Virus record (IMG/VR): IMGVR_UViG_3300000228_000019
Location: 1-37,309 of that record
DNA from: a virus
Length of the DNA stretch: 37,309 nt
Reading direction: 5' to 3' (one strand)
The position numbers and the translations under genes are program-made. Shown piece after piece: positions 29,768-36,552 of the stretch. The notes beneath the pieces are model-generated. The model was not told the DNA's origin and did no database searches. It saw nothing but the letters and a program-made list of their open reading frames with translations. Position 1 is the first letter of the stretch, and every line of letters starts with the position of its first letter.

Positions 29768-29834
29768 CTTAGTGTCCTCCAGGACGTAGATTCTCTCCTA
29801 AGAGAGTGATGCGGTCTGCATCAATTGTTAATTC

Positions 29835-29863
29835 ATCTTCTCATGGTATTCAGTACCGTTCAA
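29835..29863 (-). promoter_or_regulatory. Palindromic-spacer promoter, copy A
   Basis: On the minus strand: TTGAAC, 17 bases, GAAGAT, with TG one base before the -10. The spacer holds GGTA-x5-TACC, which can pair or bind a dimer. It precedes the HTH paralogue gene at 29198-29767. Three sister copies lie at 31061, 32995 and 33972. Confidence 0.55.
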
Positions 29864-29878
29864 GTAAATAATGCACCC

Positions 29879-30220
29879 TTAACAAAATAATTTTCCACTG
29901 ATTTTTGCTGCCTCATCTGTTAGGTCATTTGCTATGGACAGCATCAGAGTGGGAGGGCCCATCGCCAACGCCTTATACATTCCTTTTATTTCTTCCTCCA
30001 ATTCCAAACCACGTACACTGATCTTTCCGCTCCAGCTGATTCCGTCCTCTTTGCACATTGCTTCTGGGCACCATGTCTCACCATCATCGGCAGATATAAG
30101 CAATGGGGCTAGGGTGCGGATGCCTGGTAATTCAACAATGAATACTCCATTCGATGTCTCCAACAAATCAACTTGATACTTCGTGGCTACGGACTTCATG
30201 TACTCCAAATTATCACTCAT
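29879..30220 (-). CDS. Hypothetical protein, 113 aa
   Basis: The N-terminal part is beta-rich (TSNGVFIVELPGIRTLAPLL) and the C-terminal part helical. A DDGETWCPEA segment is notable but not a known motif. It ends inside the promoter copy A region. Function unknown. Confidence 0.65.
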   Translation of the reverse strand: MSDNLEYMKSVATKYQVDLLETSNGVFIVELPGIRTLAPLLISADDGETWCPEAMCKEDGISWSGKISVRGLELEEEIKGMYKALAMGPPTLMLSIANDLTDEAAKISGKLFC

Positions 30221-30276
30221 GGAACCTCCTAATGCATGTTTTATTTAGACGGACTTGGGACCGCCTCGCGCATTAA

Positions 30277-30294
30277 CTGGAGCTTGCGCTCCAG
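30277..30294 (-). terminator. Small hairpin after the DUF2786 gene
   Basis: CTGGAGC and GCTCCAG pair around TTGC just beyond the stop of the DUF2786-like gene. The minus strand continues TTAATG, a poor T run. Confidence 0.35.
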
Positions 30295-30302
30295 CCCCTC
30301 TG

Positions 30303-31013
30303 CTATGCTATCGCAGCATGATTACCACCTCCTGAGTGACCGATCGGTCTATTGAGTCCTACGTGCTTCCCATCAAGTGCTCCACGTGAGTATGCTTCAT
30401 TACTGCCCCGCATTGTAGTTACTTTGGCTTTGCGAAGTGCAGGGAATTGGTTCTTCATGTACATCTCCAACTCGTTGCCCTTTACTATCACAAGGTCACG
30501 ACAGTCTGAAGGAATAAACTCCTCCCGCTTCTTGTAAAGATCCTCAAGCCGTTGTGAGATAGTTCTCACCATCCCCATTGCGTATGTCTCTTGATTCGCT
30601 TTGCCCCTTGGATATGCAAGTTCTGCTTTCCTGCATACAGTGCGGCGCAGATGGCGATAAAAGAAGATCGAAATTTCCAAGTCTGACTTTGTGCCCAAGA
30701 AGTTCAGCGTCCAGACAAGTCCTTTATTCGACACCACCCTACAGTCAAATGTCTTTGCAATGCAATTAGCAAGGATAGATTCCCACCCGCAGTACACAAC
30801 GTCAAGCGGGTCAATTGTATGGTTCTCAAACACATTGGAATGTTTCTTACCTGCACCCCGAAGCTCCGAGAAATCAATAGCATACTTTGCCATCAACTTC
30901 GCAGCCATCTCGTTTGCTGCTTGTTGCTCTGGTGTGTAAGCACCGTTGCCGTCTTTGCCGAGTTCAAGAAGTTTAAGTATCTTCTCCATTGCCGCTAATT
31001 TTGCTGCATCCAT
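30303..31013 (-). CDS. DUF2786-domain protein, 236 aa
   Basis: The N-terminus (KILKLLELGKDGNG, then PEQQAANEMAAKLMAKY) is typical of DUF2786, a small helical domain found in phage and bacterial proteins of unknown role. The larger C-terminal domain contains IFFYRHLRRTVCRKAELAY, also usual in this family. AAAAAGGAGTTCACA precedes the ATG. It is served by promoter copy B. Confidence 0.75.
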   Translation of the reverse strand: MDAAKLAAMEKILKLLELGKDGNGAYTPEQQAANEMAAKLMAKYAIDFSELRGAGKKHSNVFENHTIDPLDVVYCGWESILANCIAKTFDCRVVSNKGLVWTLNFLGTKSDLEISIFFYRHLRRTVCRKAELAYPRGKANQETYAMGMVRTISQRLEDLYKKREEFIPSDCRDLVIVKGNELEMYMKNQFPALRKAKVTTMRGSNEAYSRGALDGKHVGLNRPIGHSGGGNHAAIA

Positions 31014-31060
31014 TGTGAACTCCTTTTTGATCTTTCTGGATTGAACTGCTTTGATGATTC

Positions 31061-31089
31061 ATCTTCTCATGGTTCGTAATGCCATTCAA
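31061..31089 (-). promoter_or_regulatory. Palindromic-spacer promoter, copy B
   Basis: On the minus strand: TTGAAT, 17 bases, GAAGAT, with an extended TGA before the -10. The ATGG/CCAT arms are less perfect than in copy C. It precedes the DUF2786 gene. A leader element AGCAGTTCAATCC follows, as in copies C and D. Confidence 0.55.
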
Positions 31090-31116
31090 GCAAATAATCA
31101 CCCCTAGTAAAAATAA

Positions 31117-31566
31117 TTATCCATACACTTCATAAGGAACATAGTGCGCCCACTGCGGTTCTTTTCCTGCCAATACTACAGGTTTTCTGCCTACTAAGAA
31201 AGGACCATATTCATCAGATGTGGATAATTCCTTTTCAATCAATCCTGGCAATGCAATGTCTATGATGCCGTTAGCGTGTTGGCACCAAGCATGGAACTCA
31301 TAGGGAGGATTAAATTCATGACCATAGTTTGATGTGCTGTCACCACTCCACACTAAACATTTTCCTATTATAATATTACAATTGGGAACAACCTGCTTAA
31401 CTATCATCGCCTTCTCTAAGCAATGCCAGTGTCTTGTCAATCCAACACAGTGGTGTATGATATGTTTATAGACTGGCATTTCAATTATGTTACCGAGTAT
31501 GGGCCAGACCTCAGTTCCATTAAGAAGAACATCCTTCGGTGTCCGATGTGTGAAGTTGGTATTCAT
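31117..31566 (-). CDS. Hypothetical protein, 149 aa (possible transglutaminase-like fold)
   Basis: Notable stretches are HWHCLEKAM, IIGKCLVWSGDST, FHAWCQ and GIIDIALPGLIEKE. The Cys, His-Ala-Trp and Asp order recalls transglutaminase-like thiol proteins, but this is a loose resemblance and could be chance. The ATG overlaps the upstream gene by 4 bp. It is otherwise unassigned. Confidence 0.6.
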   Translation of the reverse strand: MNTNFTHRTPKDVLLNGTEVWPILGNIIEMPVYKHIIHHCVGLTRHWHCLEKAMIVKQVVPNCNIIIGKCLVWSGDSTSNYGHEFNPPYEFHAWCQHANGIIDIALPGLIEKELSTSDEYGPFLVGRKPVVLAGKEPQWAHYVPYEVYG

Positions 31567-31814
31567 ACAATGTCACAATCGGTGAAGAACTGTTTGAGGC
31601 ATTGGTCATACAATCTCTGTGTGATGGCAGTAATACCGGACATTGAATAGTAGGCAAATTTATTTCCTGTTTCTTCACATTCCCAGATAGATAGGATGTC
31701 AGAAGAATAGGTTTGGTACGCTTGCATCTTTGATAGATCACCGGTACATCTCAAGTTATCGAAAGCCAAGCTGAACTTATCACCAACTTTGTTATTAGAT
31801 ATTGGCTGTCTCAT
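31563..31814 (-). CDS. Hypothetical protein, 83 aa
   Basis: Small protein with a WECEETGNKFAYYSMSG centre and four Cys. Its ATG overlaps the upstream TGA (ATGA); GCGAAAGGAAAAGACAA lies upstream. No family recognised. Confidence 0.6.
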   Translation of the reverse strand: MRQPISNNKVGDKFSLAFDNLRCTGDLSKMQAYQTYSSDILSIWECEETGNKFAYYSMSGITAITQRLYDQCLKQFFTDCDIV

Positions 31815-31948
31815 TTGTCTTTTCCTTTCGCAAGTTTGACCAATATTTCTGCCAATTTCAATAATTGGTCATCAGTTATGGCATTATAAATAACCCAAGA
31901 CCAAAACCCCATCAGCTTATCATAATGAAAACCAGCCTCGTGCATCAT
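31811..31948 (-). CDS. Hypothetical protein, 45 aa
   Basis: Begins with two Met codons (MMHEAGFHYDKLMGFWSW) and has a basic C-terminus. Both ends overlap neighbours as ATGA, which supports it although its own ribosome site is weak. Function unknown. Confidence 0.5.
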   Translation of the reverse strand: MMHEAGFHYDKLMGFWSWVIYNAITDDQLLKLAEILVKLAKGKDK

Positions 31949-31998
31949 GTTTTATATTCCAGCCAGTTATATTCGTGGTTGTTGTCATTTTTAGACAT
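31945..31998 (-). CDS. Possible 17-aa leader peptide ORF
   Basis: Seventeen codons (MSKNDNNHEYNWLEYKT) follow an excellent GGAGGAAGAAA site and end in ATGA overlap with the 45-aa gene. It may serve mainly to bring ribosomes to that gene. Coding status unproven. Confidence 0.35.
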   Translation of the reverse strand: MSKNDNNHEYNWLEYKT

Positions 31999-32206
31999 TT
32001 TCTTCCTCCTCAAGTAAAGTGTCCAAGCCATATTTATCGTGGGCTACATCAGCAATGCTATCCAGTAAGTTTTGGATACCAAGTAGTATGTCAAATTCTT
32101 TTTCCGTTACTATCGAGGTATTAATTAAGGTGTTTAGGAACTTCCTCTGCTCTTTGAACAGTGGTACATCCAAGCTGATTTTGATGGTAATAGATTCGTG
32201 GCTCAT
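31991..32206 (-). CDS. Hypothetical protein, 71 aa
   Basis: Helical protein (EFDILLGIQNLLDSIADV) ending in an acidic tail, LLEEEENV. The ATG overlaps the end of the SH3-like gene by 4 bp. Function unknown. Confidence 0.55.
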   Translation of the reverse strand: MSHESITIKISLDVPLFKEQRKFLNTLINTSIVTEKEFDILLGIQNLLDSIADVAHDKYGLDTLLEEEENV

Positions 32207-32475
32207 ATTATTTGGTACTCCTCTCCTTTGAATTTCACACTGATAACGGTACCAAGATTGAGTGTACGGTACTCATGGATCTTCATGTCAAATACCGTGA
32301 TGTAATCATTGGACATCTGGACAACTCTGTTTACTCCGCCCTGTGTGAAAGCTTTGACACCTTTCCTACAATTCATCTTGCGGAGAGTTCCGTCCTTCTT
32401 CGTAAAGATGGCAGTGAATATCTTGCCCTTTGTCATGTCAAGAAACTTGACTAGTTTGGTGCGGGCGATTGTCAT
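32203..32475 (-). CDS. SH3 beta-barrel-like phage protein, 90 aa
   Basis: The pattern TKKDGTLRKMNCRKGVKAF followed by YITVFDMKIHEYRTLNL is that of a small phage protein family described as an SH3-type beta-barrel. No activity is known to me. GGAAGGAG before ATG at 32475 decides the start; the A of the ATG is the last base of the upstream stop (TAATG). Confidence 0.65.
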   Translation of the reverse strand: MTIARTKLVKFLDMTKGKIFTAIFTKKDGTLRKMNCRKGVKAFTQGGVNRVVQMSNDYITVFDMKIHEYRTLNLGTVISVKFKGEEYQII

Positions 32476-32693
32476 TAGAAGTTCTCCTTCCATGTAATTT
32501 CGATGCAGGGTACATCCACTAACCAACGGACTTTTTGAAACATGATCGAAACGATTGGGTAGTTGGAACAGTATTCATAGTCAATTTTCCTACTGCATTC
32601 TTTGTCCTCAAATTCAAATACCAGCACATCTCCAACGCCCTCTGGATTACGATGCAGGGTTGCCACTTTGATAATATCAGACAGTCTTTCCAT
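32475..32693 (-). CDS. Hypothetical protein, 72 aa
   Basis: Small protein with DVLVFEFEDKEC and IVSIMFQKVRWLVDV segments, suggesting a beta-rich fold. It shares one base with the SH3-like gene. The ATG follows GGAGGAATACTC. Function unknown. Confidence 0.6.
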   Translation of the reverse strand: MERLSDIIKVATLHRNPEGVGDVLVFEFEDKECSRKIDYEYCSNYPIVSIMFQKVRWLVDVPCIEITWKENF

Positions 32694-32704
32694 GAGTATT
32701 CCTC

Positions 32705-32947
32705 CTACTGTATTTTATGGCAACAACAGGGACAAGTCATTACTGGGCCGATTTTCATGTAGGTTGCGTGTTTGCAAGCTGGGCAGGTATGTAGAATGAA
32801 TCCCTTCCATAACATCATTTCCTCTTCTTGCGCTCTCTTGGCTGCCATCTCAAGACGAACAAACTGTGGCACTTTTCTACCACCCTTGTTAACACTTCTT
32901 GCATTGGTGCAAGCTTCACATGTACAGTATGCTTTGATGTCGTGCAT
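32705..32947 (-). CDS. Zinc-ribbon protein, 80 aa
   Basis: Eight Cys fall into CTCEAC near the N-terminus and CPAC plus CPCCC near the C-terminus, two likely zinc sites around a helical middle. It lies immediately downstream of promoter copy C. A regulatory or nucleic-acid-binding role is plausible but unproven. Confidence 0.65.
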   Translation of the reverse strand: MHDIKAYCTCEACTNARSVNKGGRKVPQFVRLEMAAKRAQEEEMMLWKGFILHTCPACKHATYMKIGPVMTCPCCCHKIQ

Positions 32948-32994
32948 GGTATGGACTCTCTTTCTACTACTGGGTTGAACTGCTTTGATGATTC

Positions 32995-33023
32995 ATCTTC
33001 GCATGGTATGCTTTACCATTCAA
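32995..33023 (-). promoter_or_regulatory. Palindromic-spacer promoter, copy C
   Basis: On the minus strand: TTGAAT, 17 bases, GAAGAT. The spacer contains a perfect ATGGTA-x5-TACCAT palindrome, the best of the four copies. The following leader is nearly identical to that of copy B over more than 25 bases. It precedes the 80-aa zinc-ribbon gene. Confidence 0.6.
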
Positions 33024-33055
33024 GCAAATAATCACACCATGTGAAGATTTATTTC

Positions 33056-33391
33056 CTACAAGTGCAGAACACTTTCCTTTGCATAAAGATAGGCAGATCC
33101 ACGTTTACCATAAAAGTAACAATCACCTTCGACACAAAGACGGTTAATGGCTTTTCGGACTCTATCGAATGAGCAGAAATGGTATCCACCTACTGCCACT
33201 CTTTTACCACTTCTCCATATCTTTCTGTACGGAGTGCTTAGGTTTGTATCAGTCTTTTCGCACCATTCCTTGATAAAGAATGTGAAGTCAGCAACAGTGA
33301 ACGGAGATGCCACATTATCCAAGGCGTAGTTGATGGCTATTTTCCTGTAGAAAAGGTACTCGGCTAATTCAGCATTCTTTAATTTTTTCAT
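33056..33391 (-). CDS. Hypothetical winged-helix-like protein, 111 aa
   Basis: The order of helices and the C-terminal hairpin-like VRKAINRLCVEGDCYFYGKR resemble a winged helix, but no signature is definite. AGAAGGAGTTACCA precedes the ATG. It overlaps the upstream TTG-start gene by 23 bp. Confidence 0.55.
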   Translation of the reverse strand: MKKLKNAELAEYLFYRKIAINYALDNVASPFTVADFTFFIKEWCEKTDTNLSTPYRKIWRSGKRVAVGGYHFCSFDRVRKAINRLCVEGDCYFYGKRGSAYLYAKESVLHL

Positions 33392-33626
33392 TGGTAACTC
33401 CTTCTACTACAAAGATGTTGGGTTCACCTCTTTTAAAATGCCACATGGTCACATGCTCTGTTTCTAACCCATAACCTTTGTTTGCATACGTGGCTAGGAA
33501 TGTCTGTGCTGAACATGGAGTAAATTTCCTAGCCTTCGCTGGGTTCTTGGTATAGTAAACCTTCTGAGTTTTCAAAGAAAATCCACCCACATACACATCT
33601 TTGTACTGGATTACGGCATTATTCAA
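33369..33626 (-). CDS. Hypothetical protein, 85 aa, TTG start
   Basis: The TTG start has GGGAGGTGTGAT upstream and overlaps the previous TGA. The product begins MNNAVIQYKDVYVGGFSL and contains YYTKNPAKARKFT, a pattern found in small phage proteins that I cannot name. Function unknown. Confidence 0.6.
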   Translation of the reverse strand: MNNAVIQYKDVYVGGFSLKTQKVYYTKNPAKARKFTPCSAQTFLATYANKGYGLETEHVTMWHFKRGEPNIFVVEGVTNEKIKEC

Positions 33627-33769
33627 ATCACACCTCCCATTGAATTCCAGATCCGATCAATTGCGCGGTCTAAGGAATTTCTCATGTATTCGATGCCACC
33701 TCTACGGTAGGCAGCTTCAGCCAAACGATCAAGACACCTGCAAACGTAACCCATATCTTTGTATTTCAT
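33623..33769 (-). CDS. Hypothetical protein, 48 aa
   Basis: Small basic, helical protein (LDRLAEAAYRRGGIEYMRN). AAAGGAGAGTGCC precedes the ATG, and the TGA overlaps the next TTG start. No family recognised. Confidence 0.55.
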   Translation of the reverse strand: MKYKDMGYVCRCLDRLAEAAYRRGGIEYMRNSLDRAIDRIWNSMGGVI

Positions 33770-33780
33770 GGCACTCTCCT

Positions 33781-33930
33781 TTACTGGTAGAAGAAATCAC
33801 GGAACTGGGAATACTGCTTTTCCGATATGACTTTGGTTTCAAACAACGTGAAAGTAACGGAACGGATGTCCCTGCGCTCATCAATGCTGGCTAAGTTGTA
33901 GTAGGTTTTGAATTTCTCGGTCAATTTCAT
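33781..33930 (-). CDS. Hypothetical protein, 49 aa
   Basis: Small protein (MKLTEKFKTYYNLASIDERR, with a C-terminal YSQFRDFFYQ). GAAAGGATCTACC precedes the ATG. It is the first gene after promoter copy D. Confidence 0.55.
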   Translation of the reverse strand: MKLTEKFKTYYNLASIDERRDIRSVTFTLFETKVISEKQYSQFRDFFYQ

Positions 33931-33971
33931 GGTAGATCCTTTCTACATCTGGATTGAACTGCTTATAAGTA

Positions 33972-34000
33972 ATCATCACATGGAACAGAGTACCGATCAA
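33972..34000 (-). promoter_or_regulatory. Palindromic-spacer promoter, copy D
   Basis: On the minus strand: TTGATC, 17 bases, GATGAT. The palindrome in the spacer is imperfect. The leader again contains AGCAGTTCAATCC. It precedes the 49-aa gene. Confidence 0.5.
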
Positions 34001-34035
34001 GCAAATATTCTGTCCCATGTGAAATAAATTTCCAA

Positions 34036-34317
34036 CTAAAATACAATAACAGCACTGGGTGGATTGGGCAAAATTTCTCGTTGGAGATCGGAGCAAACAA
34101 CTAGGAACGTGGCACATTCATCAGCCACAGAATTTCCTACTCCATCATCAAGATACATGGTCAGCAAATCAAGTATAACATGGAGTAGGCTCTTTACAGA
34201 TGTGTAGGTTGTGCAGCCTGGAATCAGCTCGACAAGTTCAACAATGGAATTTCCTATTCCCTCATCTTTGCAGGCAGTAAGTAACATGGTATAGTGGATT
34301 GTGATGTTGGCTAACAT
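34036..34317 (-). CDS. Hypothetical protein, 93 aa, with internal repeat
   Basis: Two similar pieces, DEGIGNSIVE and DDGVGNSVADE, are encoded by near-identical DNA about 110 bp apart, suggesting an internal duplication. Four Cys are present. TAGGAGGAAATTCT precedes the ATG. Function unknown. Confidence 0.6.
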   Translation of the reverse strand: MLANITIHYTMLLTACKDEGIGNSIVELVELIPGCTTYTSVKSLLHVILDLLTMYLDDGVGNSVADECATFLVVCSDLQREILPNPPSAVIVF

Positions 34318-34328
34318 AGAATTTCCTC

Positions 34329-34428
34329 CTAGTAATGAGTGTGGTCCCAGCCTCTACCGCAGCAAGTACATTCAAAGGACTCATGACCACTTTCACTGTC
34401 ACTAAATCCCGAGTTGTCATTACCTATC
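34329..34428 (-). pseudogene. Possible broken CxCC mini-protein
   Basis: A frame on the minus strand reads SGHESFECTCCGRGWDHTHY then stop, like a small zinc-binding protein. No start codon exists in that frame, while the best ATG (34410 region, AGAAGGGATAGGTA upstream) lies in another frame. A one-base indel near the start could explain this. It is transcribed in the same direction as the 93-aa gene. Confidence 0.3.
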
Positions 34429-34463
34429 CCTTCTGCTACAGTTTTGAACTACTATCTATAAAT

Positions 34464-34476
34464 ACACTAGCACGGC
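34464..34476 (-). promoter_or_regulatory. GCCGTGCTA-type promoter, copy 1
   Basis: On the minus strand GCCGTGC is followed by TAGTGT. It shares GCCGTGCTA with the boxes at 35631 and 36377 and lies about 35 bp before the small ORFs at 34.3-34.4 kb. The -10 is weaker than in its sisters. Confidence 0.4.
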
Positions 34477-35135
34477 AACGAGTAGGATAGAAGCATAAAG
34501 AGCATCCAAATGCAAATAGTTTACCTGTCAAACATAGGAATTTCTTGCAGGAATCTACGGAACAAACTGGAGAAAAGGAGAATGGAATTTCCTACAAGAT
34601 AAGGTATGGAAGTGGCAGAAAAATAGAACAAAAAGGGAACTCACCATTTACAACAATGTGGTTGAAACGAGTAGTGGGGAATAGAGTAGAAAAGATAGAA
34701 GTAATAGGTAAAGGAAGGATAGGTGGAATAGGTATGGAATTTCTAATAGTAATGCCTTACAGTATCCATATAGTAATCGAACAGTTAAATAGGTGTATAG
34801 GTATCTTGTAGGGAATAGATGGAGTATATAAAGTTTCCCTACAGAAAAGGACTGGAAGGATGCATGAAGTAGATATGGGTAACCGAATGTTAGCCTATAG
34901 AATCATCCAAATAGTAACCTAAAAGGTACAGGAATTGAGCATAATGTTCCTAAGATGGGCGGACAGGAATTGAGCATAATGTTCCTAAGATGGGCGGACA
35001 GGAATTCACGCCACCACCTTACGTGCCACACTCCTACCAGCGCCCACGGTACAGGATAGGAGATGGAACGGCACTGGTTTATTAACCTCATTGTATGGAG
35101 TGGAGATGGAATGGAGGGCTGTTTCACATGAAAAA
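34477..35135. other. Non-coding, repeat-rich stretch
   Basis: No convincing minus-strand gene is seen. The plus strand is purine-rich, with scattered GGAATTTC and ATCCAnATAGTAA motifs, and holds one doubtful 88-codon frame (34545-34811, TTG start). It also contains a tandem 35-bp repeat and two degenerate copies of the right-end repeat (35053-35071, 35094-35114). Confidence 0.6.
34929..35006. repeat. Tandem 35-bp repeat
   Basis: Two exact 35-bp units (34929-34963 and 34964-34998), beginning CAGGAATTGAGCATAATG, are followed by 8 bases of a third. The exact identity points to a recent slippage or duplication. Confidence 0.9.
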
Positions 35136-35160
35136 GGGACGGTCATCATCTGACCGTCCC
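35136..35160 (-). terminator. Rho-independent terminator after the exported-protein gene
   Basis: GGGACGGTCA and TGACCGTCCC form a perfect 10-bp stem with a 5-base loop. On the minus strand TTTTTC follows. It lies directly beyond the stop at 35168. Confidence 0.85.
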
Positions 35161-35167
35161 GTGTAGA

Positions 35168-35575
35168 TTAACCTATCAAGCTGAATCTGAATTTCTTACC
35201 ATCAACCTCTTTGCGTACCGTGTGACGAAATTCTGTCTCTATGTGGTACACATGTTTCCTGATCCTGGCCTCTGAACAATCATCGAGTACCGACAGTTTC
35301 ACAAGTTCCGACCAACTGTGCCATTCTAGCAATGCTTCATCAATTCTAAAGGCTTGGCTAGAAGGTTTCTGACTCTTGGTTAACAGAGAGGTTTTCCTTT
35401 CCACCTTCTCAGCCCTCTTTGCAGCACATGCCTCTTTGTGAGTGAATGGTACAATTACGTGTACCTTCGGCTGTACTGTTTCACATGCCGTTGCAACGAA
35501 CGGTGCTACCGGTACCGACAGTGATACCATCAACGCTGTGAATGCCAACCAACTGTTCTTCTTCGCTCTTGCCAT
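35168..35575 (-). CDS. Small exported or membrane-anchored protein, 135 aa
   Basis: The N-terminus has a signal-like segment: basic MARAKKN, hydrophobic SWLAFTALMVSLSVPVA, then FVATAC. The rest is basic and polar. AGGAGGTGTAGTC before ATG at 35575 decides the start; the open frame further upstream lies in non-coding DNA. It has its own promoter (35631) and terminator (35136). Function unknown. Confidence 0.65.
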   Translation of the reverse strand: MARAKKNSWLAFTALMVSLSVPVAPFVATACETVQPKVHVIVPFTHKEACAAKRAEKVERKTSLLTKSQKPSSQAFRIDEALLEWHSWSELVKLSVLDDCSEARIRKHVYHIETEFRHTVRKEVDGKKFRFSLIG

Positions 35576-35630
35576 GACTACACCTCCTGTGAGTTTGTGG
35601 TGAGAGTAATTTCTCACCCTATGTAATAAA

Positions 35631-35643
35631 AGAATAGCACGGC
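35631..35643 (-). promoter_or_regulatory. GCCGTGCTA-type promoter, copy 2
   Basis: On the minus strand: AACCATT, 5 bases, GCCGTGC then TATTCT, about 55 bp before the exported-protein gene. The AACCATT-x5-GCCGTGCTAT block is shared with the box at 36377. Confidence 0.55.
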
Positions 35644-35727
35644 TAGCGAATGGTTGCACTATAAATATCACCTCCAATATAAATAGTTTTCCAACCCAAA
35701 CTACATAGGTGCCAACGAATAACCGTT

Positions 35728-35775
35728 CCAACGCCTAACCTATATTTTCTTGGATAGGAGATGGGTCGGAGTTGG
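35728..35775. repeat. Right-end repeat R1
   Basis: Runs from CCAACGC to GTTGG and contains TTGGATAGGAGATGGGTCGG. CCTAT pairs with ATAGG and CCAAC with GTTGG, so a nested hairpin can form. Near-identical cores lie at 36489-36514 and 36581-36613; looser copies lie at 35830-35849, 35894-35913 and 35973-35992. Confidence 0.8.
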
Positions 35776-36063
35776 GTTGGTTCGTCCAACGAGGGTTGTG
35801 CCCAGTGGTATGGTTTAATTTCCACCACATTGGATAGGTGCTGGAACGGTAGTATGTGTCATGCTCTTGTACAGTTTCAAATACCATTGTATGATGGAGT
35901 GGAGATGGGTCGGGAATTTGGGATTTCTTTTCACGCCCAACGCCGCCCATTTCGGAAATGGCCTATGCAAGATTGGAGTGGAGATGGAACGGTGGGTTGT
36001 ACGTCAAGAAGAAGAGCCTGCCCTCATAAGACAGACTCTTGTGAGGTGGGATTTGAGGTGGGA
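35776..36063. other. Non-coding, repeat-rich stretch
   Basis: No convincing gene is seen. The stretch holds three degenerate copies of the right-end repeat and, at about 36018-36044, a 10-bp hairpin (CCTCATAAGA / TCTTGTGAGG) that may end the 89-aa gene's transcript. Confidence 0.6.
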
Positions 36064-36333
36064 TTAGTTGCGTAACTCAATCCTTTCCACATAGAATGCG
36101 TGATGAACCACTTTGATTGTATCAATGGGATACTCGACATACTCACCGTTTGCGTCACAGGCAGTGTACAACCACTTTGCATTTTCGGTATCATTCGTAG
36201 GCTCATACTCATGCCTAACAAGTGTACGTTCAAACAGTTGGCAGTATATTTTCAGTTCCCGTTCAATAGCCTTCAAGCTTGAATAAAATGAAATGGCACC
36301 CTCTGAAGGCAACAACCGATAAATGTATTTCAT
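36064..36333 (-). CDS. Hypothetical protein, 89 aa
   Basis: A folded-looking small protein (MKYIYRLLPSEGAISFYSSL, then KWLYTACDANGEYVEYPID). AGTAGGAGAAGGGATTTAGC precedes the ATG. It has its own GCCGTGCTA promoter. Function unknown. Confidence 0.65.
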   Translation of the reverse strand: MKYIYRLLPSEGAISFYSSLKAIERELKIYCQLFERTLVRHEYEPTNDTENAKWLYTACDANGEYVEYPIDTIKVVHHAFYVERIELRN

Positions 36334-36376
36334 GCTAAATCCCTTCTCCTACTGTATTGAGCTGCTATGTAAAAAC

Positions 36377-36389
36377 AGTATAGCACGGC
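36377..36389 (-). promoter_or_regulatory. GCCGTGCTA-type promoter, copy 3
   Basis: On the minus strand: AACCATT, 5 bases, GCCGTGC then TATACT, about 45 bp before the 89-aa gene. It is the best of the three copies. Confidence 0.55.
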
Positions 36390-36458
36390 ATCATAATGGT
36401 TAGTAGTTTTATTTTCTACCACTTAAACATTTGTTTCCTCCCCAAATTAAAATAGGCT

Positions 36459-36514
36459 CCAACGCGGGACAGGTTTCGTCCTGCATCCTTTTTCTTGGAT
36501 AGGAGATGGGTCGG
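36459..36514. repeat. Right-end repeat R2
   Basis: Begins CCAACGCGGGACAGGTTT and ends in the same TTTTCTTGGATAGGAGATGG core as R1 and R3. It shares the CCAACGCGGG start with R3 and lies between a terminator and the next promoter. Confidence 0.8.
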
Positions 36515-36552
36515 TTTTCAACCTGCTTCAACCATCCAAATTTCAAACAGGC

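Noticed and set aside
29835-34000. CRISPR-like array
   Set aside because: The four repeated blocks are 1-2 kb apart with whole genes between them and fit promoters better.
33881-34117. 78-codon minus-strand frame across promoter copy D
   Set aside because: It would override the stop of the 93-aa gene, the promoter and the 49-aa gene start, all better supported.
35761-36075. 104-codon plus-strand frame
   Set aside because: It runs through degenerate copies of the repeat and overlaps no ribosome site; composition looks random.
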